Assembly: GCF_000003605.2 (NCBI RefSeq)
Contig: NW_003142305.1
Location: 389,819 to 429,231 of the forward strand
Reading direction: 5' to 3'
DNA from: Saccoglossus kowalevskii
Lineage: Eukaryota > Hemichordata > Enteropneusta > Harrimaniidae
DNA: 39,413 bases
The position numbers were made by a program, and so were the translations under genes. The notes beneath the pieces are model-generated. The model did not search any database. It had not been told where the DNA came from and was given only the letters and a program-made list of their open reading frames with translations. Below, in pieces: positions 1-11,585 of this stretch (the first letter of the stretch is position 1; every line of letters begins with the position of its first letter).

Positions 1-446
1 TGATACAAATGTCAATCATTATAATGTTAAAAAATCCTATTTCTGACATGGTTATATTCCAGCTATATTACTATAAACAAAACTATATATCTTAAATTTG
101 ATAACTAACTGGGACTGTGCCATGCATGGCTTGTTATTATTATTACATGCATGCAACATCACCTTTGAATATTGTAATTGATAACTCACAATTCCTTCTT
201 TACCCTTACCTAAGTAATAGTGCAATATTTTGTGTATTTTTGACTCCCAAAATGAGTCTTTGCAGTTAGTGCATCTTTAGGGACCTTTATTGTGTTGTCA
301 GATAAGATAAATGACCAAAATATTAAGTCATCATAAATGGTCATGATTTCATTAAACATTTATAATTAAACCATAGCTACTTGGAACCACCCTGATCATT
401 GCTTGCAGTTGTATTTTCAAATGCCATATTTGCTATATTAGAAGCG
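1..446. repeat. Dispersed repeat family R1, copy A (cut by window start)
   Basis: Positions 2-134 match 33843-33976 almost base for base (shared words include gtcaatcat, ctgacatggttatattcc and gtgccatgcatggcttgtt). Positions 291-446 match 37593-37745 (shared words include atattaagtcatcat and cttggaaccaccctgatc). The two matching blocks are about 157 bases apart here but about 3.6 kb apart in the second copy, so the copies differ by a large insertion or deletion. No coding frame of note was seen. The family identity is unknown. Confidence 0.8.
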
Positions 447-938
447 CTAATGCTTCAATGTGCCGTAAATACAATGGCTAGTCTATAGTCAAAATACTGT
501 AAAACATGTCTGTTTCGCGAGCATGTCTTTTTAGCGAGTTTAGTGAGAGAACTAATTTGCTAATTTAAGATGTCGCTAATTCAAAATGGCGGCCAAACAG
601 CTTTTTCTCTACACACACACTTTGTTAACAACACGGAAAACGTAATTCTCTGGAGCGCTTCCTTATTACAGTTGACAGTTTTTCTTTGTTTTTATGGAGC
701 TGATAACTGCGCATTTGTTTTGACATGCGACAGACAAGTGTTGTGAAAACAGGAAATCAACAATGACAAGAGATTTGCTAAATCATCATTTCGCTATTAC
801 GTCATTTTACTACAATTCGCTAAAATAGTATGTCGCTTTTTCAACATGTTTTACAGTAAATCATATTTCAATGATTTTTCTTTTAATAAATGCAACTTTT
901 TTCTATTGGAGATGTACTTCTAATATAGAAAATACAGT
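424..938. mobile_element. Second inverted-repeat element (family with ctgtatttgctctaatagaag ends), decayed and hosting a nested element
   Basis: The left part reads tatttgctatattagaagcg (near 427). The right part near 900-937 is its approximate reverse complement (ctattggagatgtacttc followed by taatatagaaaatacag). The same end sequence occurs at 12619 (ctgtatttgctctaatagaa), at 37727, and inverted at 38451-38470. The two halves at this site are separated mainly by the element at 497-856. In the related copy near 37.7 kb the same halves lie almost adjacent, followed by the shared flank atttgtacttcatg (950-963 here). The boundaries are approximate because both ends have decayed. Confidence 0.5.
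497..856. mobile_element. TA-flanked MITE, 360 bp
   Basis: The left end CTGTAAAACATGT and the right end ACATGTTTTACAG are perfect 13-bp inverted repeats, directly flanked by TA on both sides (495-496 and 857-858). Beyond the perfect part both arms continue with related words (gcgagcatgtctttttagcga on the left; the right arm complement has gcgacatactattttagcga). There is no transposase frame inside, so this is a non-autonomous miniature inverted-repeat element. The TA target duplication is typical of the Tc1/mariner superfamily; the superfamily assignment rests on that alone. Confidence 0.85.
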
Positions 939-1545
939 TTTTCTTATTTGTACTTCATGCCTCCAAGCATTATTTGATTCTGTATTTTCATACATTAGTA
1001 CATGATTTCACACTGGTTACAGGGAAACATTTGGCAGGTCTAATTTATGAGTTGAATAATTTTGCTTTTGGCGTAAATTCAGTTCAAAGGGCAAATACTG
1101 TAAAATCCAATTTAATTAATTGTCGCATGTGTGGACATTCCAAGCGAATTAATTTTACAAATATCACCGACTTTCTGTCTCTGCCATTCGCAAATAAAAT
1201 TTATTTTGTTTTATACAAATCAAAAATTCTTTAAATGAGACTCTCATTCAACATCTGAATAATAATAATACATCTAACATGCATGTTTTGTGTATTAACC
1301 TTTATAATGCATATATTAAAGAATTAACCTACCTGTCTTACTTGACATACATAAATAAGCATGTTCAATAAACATTCCTCATTCTATCATATGTGCGCGC
1401 CATTCATGTCATGTGGTGGTTTCACACTGATGATCTGAACTGAGATGAGAAGTAAAAGTGATTTCATTTTTTTTTTATGCATGTAGAAATATTTGCATGT
1501 GAATTTTTTTATAATTTGTCTTTTGGTCTGTTTTAATACTTGTAG
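859..1545. other. Intronic sequence upstream of DRAM-like exon; no coding exon seen
   Basis: I looked here for the preceding DRAM exon (the stretch ending in the family's GNFQ/ANFQ-like motif) and found none, so the 5' exons of the gene should lie before the window. At 1087-1100 there is a lone tactgtaaaatcc word resembling a MITE end without a clear partner. Confidence 0.5.
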
Positions 1546-3459
1546 GAACATAACATATTGGATGTACATCTATTTGGGGCCTTTATGTGTTTTTTCCTTG
1601 GTACCGTTTATGCATACATTCATTCCTGGATATCCTATCAATTTTGTCCAATCTGGTCCAGTAAACAGGCATGTATGGCACGGCTTGTACTTGCATCTTT
1701 ATGTCTGTTTAGTCTTCTGTTTAGTATCCTTTGGTTTAGTAATTGTGGTGAATATTTTATTTGTTTTATTAGAAGCACATTGCCAATAGACCAACGAACC
1801 AAAACTTGCATTTATTTATTTATTTATCAATTTAACATTGATACTTCTCTGTCATTTACATAATCACTTGTGATACTTTATAGAGACAAAAAGGTATGCT
1901 GTAAAATGTTTAACATTCATAATTTGATATTTAAGGGCAATAGAACAATAATGCTTTAGAAACACTTCTTTATGAGGAAAATATTTTCAAAAGTCTGACT
2001 CCCTAAGATCCATGTGAAGGTCACTGACTCTTTAGAATACCATTGAAAGTCTCTGACTCCCTAAGATCCCTGTAAAAGCCACTGACTCTTTAGAATACTA
2101 TTGAAAATATCTGATTCCCCAAGACCATAGTAAAAGTCGCTGACTTCCCAAGACACCTGTAAAAGCCACTGACTCTCTAGAATACTATTGAAAGTCTCTG
2201 ACTCCCTAAGACTCCTGTGAAAGCCACTGACTCCCTAAGACTCCTGTGAAAGCCACTGACTCCCTAGAATACCATTGAAAGTCTCTGACTTCCTATGACC
2301 CCTGTAAAAGCCACTGACTCTCTAGAATACTATTTAAAGTCTCTGACTCCCTAAGACTCCTGTGAAAGCCACTGACTCCCTAGAATACCATTGAAAGTCT
2401 CTGACTCCCTAAGATCCCTGTAAAAGCCACTGACTCTTTAGAATACTATTGAAAATATCTGATTCCCCAAGACCATAGTAAAAGTCGCTGACTCCCTAAG
2501 ACTCCTGTGAAAGCCACTGACTCCCTAGAATACCATTGAAAGTCTCTGACTTCCTATGACCCCTGTAAAAGCCACTGACTCTCTAGAATACTATTGAAAG
2601 TCTCTGACTCCCTAAGACACCTGTGAAAGCCACTGACTCTCTAGAAAACCACTGAAAGTCTCTGACTCCCTAAGACTCCTGTGAAAGCCACTGACTCTCT
2701 AGAAAGCCACTGAAAGTCTCTGACTCCCTAAGACTCCTGTGAAAGTCACTGTATCACATTATCTTAAAAATCCTATGAAATTTTCACTGCTACGAAATTT
2801 CATGATTTTCACTGACTCGCAAAATTCAGAAAAAACTTGTCTCTCATAAATTTAAAGCAGTTTACAGTATTGCAGATGTCTGGCTATTTGATATATTCTC
2901 CTTAAATGAATTTATTAGCATCTATATTTGCTGCTGTTGCACAATCAAAATGGGAAGGAGAAAAACCAACAAAATGGAGTCCTGAAGATGGAGTAAGTAT
3001 AAATATAAATCTGCAAAAAATAAAAAAAGCAATAAGAAAGATGTTTTAAACCCAAACTGTGTTACTTTGCTGTGACTTTTAAGAGATCTCTTGTGAATTA
3101 CAAGAACATTTCCTGCATGAACAAAGCTTTTCACAAATTTATTTTATTGCCACATATGTAAGAAATATCCATTTTTTTTTCTAGTTTTCAGCTCACTTGT
3201 TTGAATAAATATTTTAATTCTTTCATTCATGTCGTTCATGAACTGTGCCATTGAAGATGTACTAACAGTGTGTTGTTTGGATTTCTCCAATCAGGGTTTT
3301 CCAGAACATATTGTCAGCACGGTGTCTGAATGGATTCTAGCAGTTTCATTTCTTCTCTATTTTTTCACCTACATAAGAGAGTTCCAAAAGATTCGAATGG
3401 AAGCAAACATAAGACTCTACACTGAGGACATGATGCCAATTAATGATCCAGAAGTTTGA
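1546..3459 (+). CDS. DRAM2: DRAM1/DRAM2-like autophagy modulator, C-terminal three exons (5' part outside window)
   Basis: Three exons join in frame: 1546-1723 (acceptor ttgtag, phase 0 start), 2919-2992 (acceptor ttattag, donor gtaagt) and 3295-3459 (acceptor aatcag, stop TGA at 3457-3459), giving about 138 residues. The first exon carries a membrane segment with HLFGAFMCFFLGTVYAYI and then SYQFCP. The second carries the loop with KWSPEDG. The third carries the last membrane segment (STVSEWILAVSFLLYFFTYI) followed by REFQKIRMEAN and a short cytosolic tail ending DPEV. These match the DRAM/TMEM150 (Frag1/DRAM/Sfk1) family, where human DRAM2 has a comparable NPEDKG loop, an AEW membrane segment and TYIRDFQKI. 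Family members are multi-pass proteins of lysosomal or other membranes linked to autophagy. The donor at 1724 (gtatcc) is chosen because it gives a gap-free match to the family. A donor at 1739 (gtaatt) is also in phase and would add five residues. DRAM1 versus DRAM2 orthology cannot be settled without the N-terminal half. No canonical AATAAA was seen within about 300 bases after the stop. Confidence 0.88.
1899..2867. mobile_element. TA-element with internally expanded tandem repeat, inside DRAM-like intron
   Basis: The left end CTGTAAAATGTTTAACATTC (from 1899) and the reverse complement of the right end (CTGTAAACTGCTTTAAATTT, finishing at 2867) agree at about 18 of 24 positions when extended. 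TA follows the right end. The left flank is tatg, so a left TA is displaced by two bases or decayed. The interior is almost entirely a 29-bp tandem repeat. The right arm still holds the word cactgactcgc, which looks like the seed of the repeat unit (cactgactccc). The element occupies about 970 of the 1195 intron bases and ends about 50 bases before the exon at 2919. Elements of this build, with terminal inverted repeats around a tandem core, are known from bivalves. Confidence 0.6.
1985..2750. repeat. Minisatellite, 29-bp unit in 58-bp dimers
   Basis: Two alternating 29-bp half-units are visible. One contains ctaagactcctgtgaaagcc and the other contains ctagaataccattgaaagtc; both begin with gactccc and end in act or tct. 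About 26 half-units fit in the span. The dimer order is fairly regular, with variants such as aagaccatagtaaaag. The unit length is not a multiple of three and it lies in an intron, so no protein is implied. Confidence 0.93.
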
Positions 3460-4475
3460 CTAAATTGATGTTGTACTTGCTATTATTTTATGCACCATGC
3501 TTTGTAATTATTGTGGTAAACTGCAAATGTCACAAACATGCTGTGCTTGAAAGTGACTGCTTCGTCAATGGTTCATTAACAGATTATTTTTATGATGTAA
3601 AAATTGGTGTAGTATGAAATATCAAAATTCAAATATATATTATCACTAATTGGAATTGTTTTAAAACATATATAAGACATATAAATGTATTATAAAACAC
3701 AATAGTTAGTTTTTATACTCAATTGTACAACCTGGACTGGGTGTTTTATGAACTAGTGCTTTCTCGGATTATATTAGGGGCTCATGGTGAAAATTAAGCC
3801 ATCAAAACTAATGACCAGAAACTTACCAGTAAAACCTGGTGTAAGTTCATACACTTGATGATTGAGCAGTCCATGACTGGTGGGGGATGCTGTTCAGAGA
3901 GACCAGAGGGTGGCTATCTAAGGAAGTACGTTAATTGAAACTCCCTGTACAATTTTGCCTCTTCTGTTTCCCATTTGTTAGTTTCCCAGTGGTGTTGTTG
4001 CAATGTGGTATTGATGCTTCAAGTTTGAGTGGCTGGTCAATCCTGGTGACATGTCCAAATACAGTGATTCACCCAGTTTATATACCGGTATTTGGTTTGG
4101 GTGATGCAAAGATGTCATTACATCATTGAAATGAATACTTAACTGTTGGGTACAGGTGTTGGGTATTAGTCATGTCAATAGTAGAACCTGATGCATTGAA
4201 AATCCTGCTCCAAAAAAGCAAACTGTAGACTTGAACCTGCAGATGACTGTGATGTCTGTGTCAAAAAAAAGCACTAGGCTGCTGACTACTGGTTGATGCT
4301 GTAAACAGGCTGGTAATCCAGGCAACAGAATCCCTTATGTGTGCATCTAATGCAAATTAACTGATCCTGAGAATTATCTAGCATTTTAATTGGTACATTC
4401 AAATGCTATAGAAACATCTATCCAGTGCATATAATTTGTGGTTTGAATTGTCCTTAAAATGGGTTGTTTGTTTCA
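3460..4475. other. 3' flank of the DRAM-like gene; no further gene
   Basis: This holds the presumed 3'UTR and intergenic sequence. Short open frames exist (for example 3935-4129) but show no recognisable motif or splice context. Possible weak polyadenylation words (tataaa near 3690 and 3700) are not convincing. Confidence 0.5.
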
Positions 4476-6156
4476 GAATGCATAGCATGCGAGGGTTTGT
4501 TCCAAAAATATAGCAGTAAAAGTATATTTTTCCCCATGATGCATAGCAGTAGTTGGTTGGCATATCCCATTATGCATAGCAGTAGATGGTTTGCTATCCC
4601 ATGATGTATAGCAGTGGATGGTTTGCTATCCCATGATGCATAGCCAAAGATGGTTGGCTATCTCATGATGCATAGCCAAAGATGGTTGGCTATCCCATGA
4701 TGTATAGCAGTAGATGGTTTGCTATCCCATGATGCATAGCATTAGATGGTTGGCTTATCCCATGATGCATAGCAGTAGATGGTTGGTGGTCCCATGATGC
4801 ATAGCCAAAGATGGTTGGCTATCCCATGATGCATAGCCAAAGGTGCTGGCTATCCCATGATGCATAGCCAAATATGGTTGGCTATCCCATGATGTATAGC
4901 AGTAGATGGTTTGCTATCCCATGATGCATAGCAGTAGATGGTTTGCTATCCCATGATGTATAGCAGTAGATGGTTTGCTATCCCATGATGCATAGCCAAA
5001 TATGGTTGGCTATCCCATGATGTATAACAGTAGATGGTTTGCTATCCCATGATGTATAGCAGTAGATGGTTTGCTATCCCATGATGCATATAGCAGTAGA
5101 TGGTTTGCTATCCCATGATGCATAGCAGTAGATGGTTTGCTATCCCATGATGCATAGCAGTAGATGGTTTGCTATCCCATGATGCATAGCAGTAGATGGT
5201 TTGCTATCCCATGATGCATAGCAGTAAATAGTTGGTTTATCCCATGATGCATAGCAGTAGATGGTTTGCTATCCCACGATGCATAGCAGTAGATAGTTTG
5301 CTCTCCCATGATGTATAGCAGTAGATGGTTTGCTATCCCATGATGCATAGCCAAAGCTGGTTGGCTATCCCATGATGCATAGCCAAAGGTGCTGGCTATC
5401 CCATGATGCATAGCCAAAGGTGCTGGCTATCCCATGATACATAGCCAAATATGGTTGGCTCTCCCATGATGCATAGCAGTAGATAGTTTGCTATCCCATG
5501 ATGTATAGCAGTAGATAGTTTGCTATCCCATGATGTATAGCAGTAGATAGTTTGCTATCCCATGATGTATAGCAGTAGATGGTTTGCTATCCCATGATGT
5601 ATAGCAGTAGATGGTTTGCTATCCCATGATGCATAGCAGTAAATAGTTGGTTTATCCCATGATGTATATCAGTAGATGGTTTGCTATCCCATGATGCATA
5701 GCCAAAGATAGTTGGCTTTCCCATGATGCATAGCCAGAGGGTTGTCTATCTCATGATGTATAGCAGTAGATGGTTTGCTATCCCATGATGCATAGCCAAA
5801 GATGGTTTGCTATGCCATGATGTATATCAGTAGATGGTTTGCTATCCCATGATGCATAGCCAAAGATGGTTGGCTATCTCATGATGCATAGCAGTAGATG
5901 GTTTGCTATCCCATGATGCATAGCCAAAGATGGTTTGCTATCCCATGATGCATAGCAGTAGATGGTTGGCTTATCCCATGATGCATAGCAGTAGATGGTT
6001 GGCTATCCCATGATGCATAGCCAAAGATGGTTGGCTATCTCATGATGCATAGCAGTAGATGGTTTGCTATCCCATGATGCATAGCAGTAGATGGTTGGCT
6101 TATCCCATGATGCATAGCAGTAGATGGTTGGCTATCCCATAATGCATAGCAGTAGA
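4476..6156. repeat. 32-bp satellite-like tandem array (~50 copies) with hairpin-forming unit
   Basis: The core unit reads cccatgatgcatagcagtag followed by atggtttgctat, 32 bp in all. Two main variants interleave: one with atagcag...ttgctat and one with atagcca...tggctat. In both, the two arms are complementary around an 8-base centre (tagatggt or aagatggt). The array begins with two diverged units (4476-4532) and ends in a partial unit at about 6150. Most units are 32 bp; a few gain one base (ggcttatccc). No terminal inverted repeats or target duplications were found at its edges. Open frames here (for example - strand 5417-5172, repeating MHHGIA-like words) are translations of the repeat, not a gene. 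Confidence 0.95.
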
Positions 6157-9100
6157 ACATCAGAAGAAGAATTGAGTAAAGGATTGAAATGAGTCATGCC
6201 CGTCACAGTACTGTGGTGTGGTGTAGAATTAAAATTAATGAAATAATGTAATCAATGTAAAATAAATATATTTCCAACTCTGGTGATTAATTATGTATTT
6301 AATTCTAATAACACTGGTGTTCAGTGTTAAGTTTGGGTTCCTATTTCTGAAGACCAGTCTTATTGAGCTCTATCCGGCGTAATATAAGTTGATGACCATT
6401 GTAAGAGCTGTGTTAATGGCTGTCAGAATCATGGTTATTGGCAGATGACGGCCATGTTTGCATGTCACCAATTCTGAAATTGTAGTGAATTTCACATTTT
6501 GTTTTGTTAGTATCAAGTTTATGTACATCTAATAATTTGATCAGTAGATCTGCCAAGCTGTGAATTAATGAATTTTGCCGAAATTCTGGTTTGTAAATAT
6601 ACTGTAATAAAATATTGCAATAAAATTTTATTTGTGTTACTAGTTGTGTAAAGTGGGTGGTGCTTGAATAAATTTCCTTTTGCAATAAGTTTTGCCCCAC
6701 CACGCGAATATATGCAATCTGATTGGACAGCTATCTGGGTTCAAGTGTGATCGACTTCTAAATAACGCAATGTATTTAGCAGCAGTTACTGTATCTCCTA
6801 TGAAGAACAAGGTAGTGAATTGGCCGTGATTGAGAGAACATTAAAGATACCTGGATTTAGTACTTTAGTTTTTCTACCAAATGGCTTCTATTGGCATTGA
6901 AAATTAAACCCTTCACATGTGTAGAGGAACCGTCTACAGCTTCTCAAGTATGATAGTGGTGGCATAAATTACATCAAAATTACAAACGCCTTCTTGGTGT
7001 TAGTATGTGTTGAAGAATTCATCCATGGTTATTTATTTTATCTAACTACCATTTGCTTAAAAGAAGATTAATAATCAATGGTAATGCGATATTTATGGTT
7101 AATTTATCCATTTATGCATGTTGTGAATTCTTTTTTGTTAATTTTTAAAACTGTTAAACTGTCATGGTTTGTGATAGATAAGACTGAGTTGTCAATAATC
7201 TGTCTCCAGGCTTCTTACTAATGTAAAATTCATCTGACTAAGTGTTCCATCATTACCTAATGCAATATGTATGAAATCTAGTTATTTTTAGTTGTGCATA
7301 TTCATACATCAAGGGCTACCCTGAACTAGTTTTATTTGTACTTTGTTACTTTACTTTTATTAAACACATAAAATTCCCAAGGAGGAATTAAAATGGTTAC
7401 ATTAACACTAAACATAACTAGACTAATAATACAAAACACTAAGACTAAAGTAGTGATTAAAAAAAATAATAATAATCGAAATAAAAACTTTTGCTTGTGT
7501 AAAGTGTATGGTTAAGTTTTCTTTATACATTTAGTGACCACACTTTTGCTTGCCATGAACTGTTACAGTTCTCTTGTCTAATTTGGCTTACTATTTTCAC
7601 ACTAAAAGGAATTCAAATTTAAAAGTACATTGTATGGGTACATTATTGCAAACTCTCTTAGCAACAGCAAATCCATGGCAAGCTAGAGAATGTGACACAA
7701 ACATTATCCCGGTATATATACGTAATGTACAACATCAAGTTATCGTTGTGATGGAATACCCGACAATATAACTTTTTATCCGAGGGCAATAAATGAGATG
7801 TGTAGCCAAATCCAGCACATAAACATTTAATACTGTCTGAAAAAATAAGAACAAATTATATCACAATAAACACTGCAATTACTACATCTCAATAACAAAC
7901 TTACAAAGATTCAATTCTATATTCAAGCAGAAACAAAATTTTCCCCCTCCCCCACTGTAATTAATTCTTTTAAATACATTACGTTAATTATTCTAGTGTA
8001 AATATTGTGTCTTGACAAATATTGAGACAGACCTAAATTGGAAAGTGTTCCTCCATTTGTCACTGGTGTTGTATTTCGTGTCTGGCTTATAGAAAGAATA
8101 GCCTCAAACCTTTGCACAAAGTACACAAACTATAAAGTTGGAAAATCGATATCCAGTCTAGTTTTAAGTACCTCTAAACTGCATACAGTCTGGTAGTGCT
8201 GACATTTCAAGCTTGCTGTGTGTAGCATACATAACACATCTAACTGTTTTTACCACGATCAATGCTTATACTGCTGTGGACAATGTACAATCCCGTTTCT
8301 AGAAGTTTAGTTGTGTAGTTATTTTGTGCATTGAACATCTTGTTATTGCATGGGCACAGAACAGATACAAAATGTGACATGTAATTTCATTTCAGCAACA
8401 TTTTATAAAGAGATATGACCAACTAATAATTTAAATCATCACAGTTAATTGTCACAGCGCGTTATTCAAGAACCAGCCTCCTATTTAATGTATTTTTTTT
8501 ACAAACCAGTGAATTTAAAACCTCTTGAATATCCGTGACAACAACTTTGCAATAATTAAACCCAGTGAATAATTCTTTCACAGTATACACTGTAAAATTA
8601 CTTCATTTTTTCAAGTATTTTGAATTTGATAATATGAAATAAACAAGACTGGATTGCCCCTGTAAATGATTTGTGATGTGTGCAATGAGTTGTCAAGATT
8701 TATGCTAATAATCTCATGAATATTAATTAGCTCATGAATATTAATGAACGACCGGCACTCAGGTTGGGCTGGGGAGAACCCTGGCTGCATCTAATATAAA
8801 ATCTAGTGTAACTAAATAGCATAAAATGAATAAAAAATAACTACAACAGTTTATCATTAATTATACAAATATCACTACAATACCAAATAAACTTTTTGAG
8901 TTTGTTTGCTGCTAGACAAAGCTGTCCAGGTCAAAGATCATAGTCTGCAATTTATTGCTCAAAAGTACTACCATAATATACATGTACCATGCACATAAAA
9001 TAAATGTCTATCACAACAATTTCAACTCCAATGGTGTTACTTCACGGTGGCTTTCAGTGATTTGTTCTGGTTACTGTATTTTTGCTTTGCCTGTAATGCA

Positions 9101-11398
9101 ATGAAAAGTACCGGTAAAGATTTTGGTTTGTCAGTCTGGTGGCATTTTTAAAAATTTGTCCAATCTTTCCCAAACTTTTGTATATAGTTTTCAAAATATG
9201 CATTGGTAAGGTTGAACATAGAATGTACTTGGTATTTTAAAAACATTACTTAATCTATGTTGCACTTTGATGTAACATTGAATAACTATTTCAATATACT
9301 ACTCTAGCCCTCCGAAATCTGTTACTTAAAGTTTAATTTTTTCTGCCAAACTTTGACAAATACAGATTTTAATCTGTATTAAATGTTGCCCCCAATAAAT
9401 GTTGCATGATATACCAGCATTTTACTGTTTAGGGACATGTATTCAGTTCACGTTAAATTCTATGAGGGACTTGAGATTAACACAGTTTATGTAATTTTAT
9501 TCTTGTATATGCTGGACTATACATATATATGTCTCACCTTTTTTCTTCTTATATTTCGGCCAGTAATTTTTACCACCTAAAAATTTTTATATTTATTGAG
9601 ACTTCAGTATTAATTTTTCCAGAAAACACCCCCCCCCCCCCATCCCATTATTTGTTGACAGAGAACACAAAAACTGGTTTTACAGCAAAATCTGTTTTTA
9701 ATTCACAGATGTGAAACATATCTCTCCTCATAAATTTGAATTTATTGTACAGACAAAGCCTAAAATAGCCCTACAAATCTCCCCAAGCATAGTCTGCAAT
9801 TCATTGCTTTTTATGTCATTTCTTACAAACTGTTTAAAAACAAGACTGACTTAAATACATAGCATTTCAGAAAACATGAATTCATTTTATGGAAATTTAA
9901 GCCCCTCCTGCTACATTGAAATTGAAGAAAAAAATGCCTCTGTCAAATATGGCTGATTTACATGGAGTATAGATCCCATCAATTTGATTCAAAATGCCTA
10001 AAATTAATCGTTCGCAGACGTATATTTAGGAGAGTACTTGTAGTATCATCAATAAAGTTCAGGACGAACCATAGTGTTAAACATACTCATTTTCAGCAGA
10101 GAATATGTTTGCAATGTTTTGAAAGCCACACATGAAAGCAGTATTCGTCTGCTAAGGTATTGTCATTGGTAAAATGGTTTACCACCATCATTTGAAATTT
10201 ATAAAACGTTTTATATTTTATATAAAAGACATTCTTGGCTTCCTGAAATGCTTTGTAATATCTTTGATTTAAAGTCAAGTAATACCAGTGAAAAAAATGT
10301 GTTAAAGTGAAGTGACGAATTATTATAACCAACTCATTAACCCACAAATGTAGGAATATTCAAAAATTGTGAAAATTAAAAACTTTCTGAAATGCAACAG
10401 AATTTCAAAAGTAATCCGAACGCTGTTTAAAGTACTCGCAATTAGATTGTTGCATAGTATATCCTCTGTCTTCAAAAGGAAAAACATGGAGCATAGCAGT
10501 ACCTAATGAAATCTACTACAAATGTATAGTCATTCTTTCAATAGGTTCAGAGGTTTCTTGTTTCTGCAGATGTGCGTCTAGCAGTAAATCCTAATATAAC
10601 TGAATTTCAGCTGCATTTCAAAACAACCATGTAATTAAGCTGAGCTGAATGCTTCAATATCAATATACCAGCATATGGTGTTACCCGTAATATAAATATG
10701 AATAACAAGAATAAGTTAACCAACAAAAGAGTTCTTGAAGTTATTGGTAGTTGTCAAAATTATAAATACAGTATCTATTATTATTATTAATAAATATAAA
10801 TATTTATAAATGGTTTAAAACTCAAGACTGAAAAATAGCACATTATATGATACCATCCTGTCACTTATCTAGTGATCATTGCACGTTTCATGTAAACAAT
10901 GTATTTTACACACGTTGTATACGTTGCTATGGTTCCCATATCAATTGCGATGACCACCATGCTTTAAAAGCTTTTTGGTTGAGTAAACTGATAATGAAGA
11001 TTCTCTAGTTCATTGTGCATAAGGGAATAAAATTGGTAAGTATGATAAAGTTGTCTAACTTTTCCCCTGACAGCAGAGCTCATTTAGCAGGCTTTTCCCC
11101 TTTACTCCATAATAACTCATTGGCTGTCTACTTTTTTGAATACTGTGTGGAAAAGTACAATTTAGCTTCCTACTTTCTAGATTTGGCCTTTAAAACTAAC
11201 TTTTAGGGAAAGCCCTGAAGTTTCTAGTTTAGTATCTAAGTTGAAATTTGTTTTCATGAAATGGGAAAACAAAATTTTATGTAAATATGATGCTAACTTG
11301 GCACAAATTAAATAAATAATTTATAAATACAACCATGTGACTTCAAACACCCTGTAATTAATGCATGTAACCAAATTCAAACATGGCTACAATTTAAA
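6157..11398. other. Gene-free AT-rich region
   Basis: No exon with recognisable protein similarity, no tRNA and no rRNA was found on either strand. Small items seen: a 13-base C run at 9629-9641, a 21-bp tandem duplication (ctcatgaatattaattag) at about 8711-8745, and a lone MITE-end-like word near 8560-8585 (ccagtgaataattctttcac) resembling the right arm of the element at 11401-11585. Confidence 0.5.
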
Positions 11399-11400
11399 TA

Positions 11401-11585
11401 CTGTAAAACTGGCATTTAATTTCACTATTTTAATGTTTGGTTCTTTTCACTTGGTTTTAATTTCACTAAAATTGGCAGCGAAACAGTGAGTTCTATTGTT
11501 ATTTGACATGTTCACATGTATTAAATTTAATGGACTTCACTTATCAGCAAAATTAAAATCCAGTGAATAATTAGTGCCTTTACAG
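11401..11585. mobile_element. TA-flanked MITE, 185 bp
   Basis: The left end CTGTAAAACTGGCATTTAAT and the reverse complement of the right end CTGTAAAGGCACTAATTATT are related terminal inverted repeats, best over the first 7 bases and again in ttaatttcac-like words. TA flanks both sides (11399-11400 and 11586-11587). The interior keeps palindromic halves (ttaatttcacta / cagtgaataatt). There is no coding capacity. Confidence 0.7.

Noticed and set aside
1558-1863. Continuous + strand reading beyond the DRAM exon
   Set aside because: Residues after about 1723-1738 lose family similarity, and the spliced continuation at 2919 restores it, so the exon ends there.
3935-4129. Additional small + strand gene downstream of the DRAM-like gene
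   Set aside because: No motif, splice signals or homology that I recognise; length expected by chance.
5172-5417. 81-codon - strand open frame with repeated MHHGIA and YASWDS words
   Set aside because: It is a translation of the 32-bp array. The unit is not a multiple of three, so the frame cycles, and nothing suggests a real protein.
4476-6156. CRISPR array
   Set aside because: Units are contiguous with no unique spacers, and the context is eukaryotic; this is a satellite-type array.
8460-8600. Another TA-flanked miniature element
   Set aside because: Only one arm resembles known ends (ccagtgaataattctttcac); no partner inverted repeat was found.
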